From the NCBI GenBank assembly GCA_000634195.1, contig JFLT01000187.1, positions 62,001 through 126,000 of the forward strand: a stretch of DNA of 64,000 nt, written 5' to 3'. This document shows, one piece after another, positions 61,251 through 64,000 of this stretch (positions within the stretch are counted from its first letter, which is position 1; each line of letters opens with the position of its first letter). The notes under the pieces are model-generated. The model was not told the DNA's origin. It saw nothing but the letters and a program-made list of their open reading frames with translations, and did no database searches. Origin of the DNA: Prochlorococcus sp. scB243_495D8 (lineage in GTDB: Bacteria; Cyanobacteriota; Cyanobacteriia; PCC-6307; Cyanobiaceae). The position numbers were made by a program, and so were the translations under genes.

Positions 61251-61874
61251 TTAAATAGTTTCCCGCAACAAGGCGTTAACAGCAGCAGCTGCCATGGCAG
61301 CACCTCCTCTAGTTGAACTCAAAACAATTCTGGGTAGATCTGTAGAAATCAGTTTGTTTTTGCTTTTCTCTACTCCAATAAATCCAACAGGCATTCCGAT
61401 AATTAAACTAGGTAAATCTTTTGCATTCTCTAAAATATCAATTAAATAAGTTAAAGCTGTAGGCGAACTGCCAATAACTACAATTGGTGATTTGCTTCCA
61501 GAATTTATATCGGATAACTCCTTCCAACCTTCACTTAAGCCATATGCAGTTTTAGTTAAGTTTGTAGGATTATTTTTCCCAAACCACATTCTAGCCGTGA
61601 ACACTTTGTTCCTAGTGGTATTTTCTGCCATGGATTTTATTGCTGCTGCAGCCATATCGGTATCAGTTAAAATCGGAGCGCCATTTTTAAGTGCCTGAAG
61701 CCCCTTTTCGCAAGCACCTTCACTAAAATTTACAAGATTTTGAACTGAAAAATCTCCTGAAGTATGGACTAATCTCTCTAAAACTTTTTTTTCCAGGTAA
61801 TCTAGATTATTGGCTTCTAAATGAGATCTTATGAATCTGATGCTTTCCAAAAAAATTGGATGATCTATTACCAT
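61251..61874 (-). CDS. cobH: Precorrin-8X methylmutase
   Basis: Moves a methyl group to give hydrogenobyrinate or cobyrinate in B12 synthesis. The 207-residue protein has LERLVHTSGDFSVQNLVNFS with the active-site His, APILTDTDMAAAAIKSMAEN, VIGSSPTALTYLIDILENA and the C-terminal RIVLSSTRGGAAMAAAAVNA. Length is normal for CobH/CbiC. No other corrin gene is adjacent; in Prochlorococcus these genes are scattered. It is convergent with mutS and divergent from holA. Confidence 0.96.
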   Translation of the reverse strand: MVIDHPIFLESIRFIRSHLEANNLDYLEKKVLERLVHTSGDFSVQNLVNFSEGACEKGLQALKNGAPILTDTDMAAAAIKSMAENTTRNKVFTARMWFGKNNPTNLTKTAYGLSEGWKELSDINSGSKSPIVVIGSSPTALTYLIDILENAKDLPSLIIGMPVGFIGVEKSKNKLISTDLPRIVLSSTRGGAAMAAAAVNALLRETI

Positions 61875-61932
61875 TAAATTTAATTTGTGTTAGAAGTAAT
61901 CATAGTTAATATATGGTTTTTATTGAGCGATT

Positions 61933-62934
61933 ATGCCAATACAAATATTATGGGGTAATGATCTAAATGCTCAAAATACATTTATTCAAAAATTAATTGA
62001 TAAGGAAGTATCCAAAGAATGGAAAGAAATAAACGTAACTAATTTAAATGGAGATGATGATGAGCAAGTGAAAAAAGCTTTTGATGAAGTTCTAACACCT
62101 CCTTTTGGGGATGGATACAGAATAGTTACATTGAAAAATAATCCAATTTTTACTGCAAAAAATGAGGATCTAAGAACTAAATTTGAAAAAATTCATGACA
62201 ATATACCTCAAAATACTTATTTCATTTTACAAAGTACAAAAAAACCAGACTCAAGACTAAAGAGTACTAAATTTTTACAAAAACTTATCAAAAATAATTT
62301 AGCTAAAGAAAAATCATTTTTATTACCAGAAATCTGGGACTATGAAGGACAAAAAAGATTTTTAGAAGATGCAGCTAATGAAATGAATATCAAAATTGAT
62401 AAAAATGCAGCTGAATTAATTATTGATTCAGTTGGTAATGATAGCTTTAAAATAATAAATGAATTAGCTAAAGCAAAAACATACCTTTCTGCAGTATCAA
62501 GTGATTCGAATTCAAAACTTTTTCTTAAAAGTATTGATGTAAAAAAAATATTTAGTGATCATCAATCCAATATTTTCAAAATCATCGATCTTATCTTACA
62601 AAAAAATATTAATGAAAGCCTCATTGAAATAAATTATTCCTTACAGAAAGGAGAACCTGCTTTAAGACTAAATGCAGGTTTAATTAGTCAAATAAGAATT
62701 CATACCATCATAAAATTAGCAGTTGATTCAGGTAATAATAATGCAGAAAAGATTTGTAATCTTGCAGGCATTTCTAATCCAAAAAGAATTTTCTTTATTC
62801 GAAGAAAAGTCAAAAACGTATCACAAGAATATTTAATTAATTTAATGAGTAACTTATTAGATATTGAATCATTACTAAAACAAGGTAATAATCCTATAAA
62901 TGTTTTTACAGAGAAATTAATTAATTTAAGTTAA
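61933..62934 (+). CDS. holA: DNA polymerase III delta subunit
   Basis: Clamp-loader subunit that opens the beta clamp. The 333-residue protein has the delta fold order: N-terminal P-loop-less AAA+ domain (IQILWGNDLNAQNTFIQKLI and TPPFGDGYRIVTLKNNPIF), a helical middle (AAELIIDSVGNDSFKIINELA) and a collar domain at about residues 205-330 (HQSNIFKIIDLILQKNINES, LISQIRIHTIIKL). Sequence conservation in this family is low, so the call uses overall pattern and length. It starts at ATG 61933 and is followed by lysC, 39 bases on. Confidence 0.85.
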   Translation: MPIQILWGNDLNAQNTFIQKLIDKEVSKEWKEINVTNLNGDDDEQVKKAFDEVLTPPFGDGYRIVTLKNNPIFTAKNEDLRTKFEKIHDNIPQNTYFILQSTKKPDSRLKSTKFLQKLIKNNLAKEKSFLLPEIWDYEGQKRFLEDAANEMNIKIDKNAAELIIDSVGNDSFKIINELAKAKTYLSAVSSDSNSKLFLKSIDVKKIFSDHQSNIFKIIDLILQKNINESLIEINYSLQKGEPALRLNAGLISQIRIHTIIKLAVDSGNNNAEKICNLAGISNPKRIFFIRRKVKNVSQEYLINLMSNLLDIESLLKQGNNPINVFTEKLINLS

Positions 62935-62973
62935 CCAAATTATAAGTTTAAGAATTTACATTATTATTTAAAT

Positions 62974-64000
62974 ATGGCTTTACTAGTAAAAAAATTTGGC
63001 GGTACTTCTGTCGGTGATATTAAAAAAATAAAAAATATTGCAAGTAGCATTTGTCAAAGTAAAGAAGCAGGAAATGAAATAGTCGTAGTTGTCTCTGCAA
63101 TGGGGCAAACTACAGATGATTTAAATTGTCTAGCGGAATCAATTAGTAAAAATCCTAATCGAAGAGAATTGGATATGCTTCTCTCAACTGGAGAGCAAGT
63201 AACCATAGCTCTTCTCTCAATGGCATTAAACGAATACGGAATTCCTGCAATTTCAATGACTGGTAGTCAAGTTGGAATTATTACTGAATCAATTCATGGG
63301 AAAGCGAGAATTCTGGATATTAAAACAGAAAGGATCCAAAATTATATAAATCAGGGTTTTGTAGTTGTAGTGGCTGGATTTCAAGGAACAACATTAAGCC
63401 ATACAGGTTCAATGGAAATAACAACTTTAGGGAGAGGTGGTTCAGATACTTCCGCAGTAGCTTTATCAACAGCTTTAGGAGCTGAGACTTGCGAAATTTA
63501 TACAGACGTTCCAGGAGTTCTTACCACTGATCCAAGAATTGTTCCTAATGCAAAACTTTTAGATGAAATTAGCTGCGAGGAAATGCTTGAACTTGCAAGT
63601 GTCGGTGCTTCAGTTCTGCATCCAAGAGCAGTAGAAATTGCTCGTAATTATGGAATTAAATTGTGTGTCAAATCAAGCCAAAGTGACTCAAGTGGGACTC
63701 TTTTAGAAAGTCAAATACAACCTCTCCCGCTTAAAAGAGGAAGCTTAGAATTAACAAAAACGGTCAATAGTCTTGAAGTATTAGAAAACCAAGCAGTATT
63801 CAGTCTCTCAAATATTCCTGATAGGCCTGGGATTGCTGCACAAATATTTGAAAAACTTTCAGAAGCAAGTATTAATGTAGATTTAATCATACAAGCGACA
63901 AATGATGGAAATAATAACGACATTACATTTACTGTTAGTGAATTAGAAGTTAAAAAGACTGCAGAACAATGTGAACTTATTACTAGTCAATTAGGAGGAG
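62974..64000 (+). CDS. lysC: Aspartate kinase, 3' end outside window
   Basis: First step of the lysine, threonine and methionine pathway. ATG 62974 gives MALLVKKFGGTSVGD, the kinase N-terminus. Other motifs are STGEQVTIALLSMALNE, TLGRGGSDTSAVALSTALGA and CEIYTDVPGVLTTDPRI. After residue 270 the first ACT regulatory domain begins with VFSLSNIPDRPGIAAQIFEK. The frame is open to the window end at 342 codons. Normal size is about 400 residues, or near 590 for the cyanobacterial form with four ACT domains, so the end lies beyond this window. Confidence 0.95.
   Translation, partial: MALLVKKFGGTSVGDIKKIKNIASSICQSKEAGNEIVVVVSAMGQTTDDLNCLAESISKNPNRRELDMLLSTGEQVTIALLSMALNEYGIPAISMTGSQVGIITESIHGKARILDIKTERIQNYINQGFVVVVAGFQGTTLSHTGSMEITTLGRGGSDTSAVALSTALGAETCEIYTDVPGVLTTDPRIVPNAKLLDEISCEEMLELASVGASVLHPRAVEIARNYGIKLCVKSSQSDSSGTLLESQIQPLPLKRGSLELTKTVNSLEVLENQAVFSLSNIPDRPGIAAQIFEKLSEASINVDLIIQATNDGNNNDITFTVSELEVKKTAEQCELITSQLGG

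Overview
The window reads as a piece of the core chromosome of a high-light-adapted Prochlorococcus. The DNA is strongly AT-rich, genes are packed on both strands with tiny gaps or overlaps, and the content is that of a streamlined marine picocyanobacterium: psaC, psbZ, ndhS, ho1-pebA-pebB, a panC-cmk fusion, a cyanobacterial LpxB-like protein, RpaB-type regulator, group 2 sigma factor and many short cyanobacteria-only proteins. I see no integrase, transposase, phage module, CRISPR array or obvious genomic-island signature. The strain assignment is inference from gene content and base composition.

Layout. 1-5.3 kb: end of hemF, a CCB2/CCB4-like cofactor-assembly protein, RNase D, an LpxB-like protein with tRNA-Cys divergent to it, a 475-base gap, and a translationally coupled pair of unknown genes, one a 55-residue four-cysteine protein. 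5.3-13 kb: purM, panC-cmk, a low-molecular-weight phosphatase, the bilin operon ho1-pebA-pebB, icd. 13-21 kb: DUF1537 kinase-like protein with a sugar-phosphate epimerase, alpha/beta hydrolase, Na+/H+ antiporter, glgP, two unknown proteins. 21-25 kb: tRNA-Arg, RNase P RNA directly before rnc, ndhS/rimM divergent, glmS. 25-31 kb: psaC, acpP-fabF-tkt, thiC with a TPP riboswitch. 31-37 kb: ruvB-TPR-hipO-DUF3188 operon, smpB, lysS, response regulator. 37-47 kb: mreBCD, ssb, dedA, ahcY, tsaE, sugar kinase, second alpha/beta hydrolase, sigma factor, mgtE. 47-57 kb: gyrB with an SH3-like protein and paired crcB genes, miaA, infC, gntR-cysE, secA, a GNAT and an NTF2-like protein. 57-64 kb: tRNA-Gly, ribH, psbZ, mutS, cobH, holA, start of lysC.

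Together the genes cover tetrapyrrole and bilin metabolism, photosynthetic electron transport, carbon storage (glycogen phosphorylase, transketolase), cofactors (pantothenate, thiamin, riboflavin, B12), cell shape, translation and DNA repair. Nothing here is a clear new multi-gene system. The points I consider most worth following are a MutS that lacks the usual C-terminal clamp-binding tail but carries a candidate clamp motif in an N-terminal extension; complementary loss of signature residues in the two CrcB subunits; a long perfect GAAA-capped hairpin inside RNase P RNA just upstream of RNase III; two paralogous hydrolases resembling plant chlorophyll dephytylase; a substrate-unknown DUF1537 protein; and the small four-cysteine protein.
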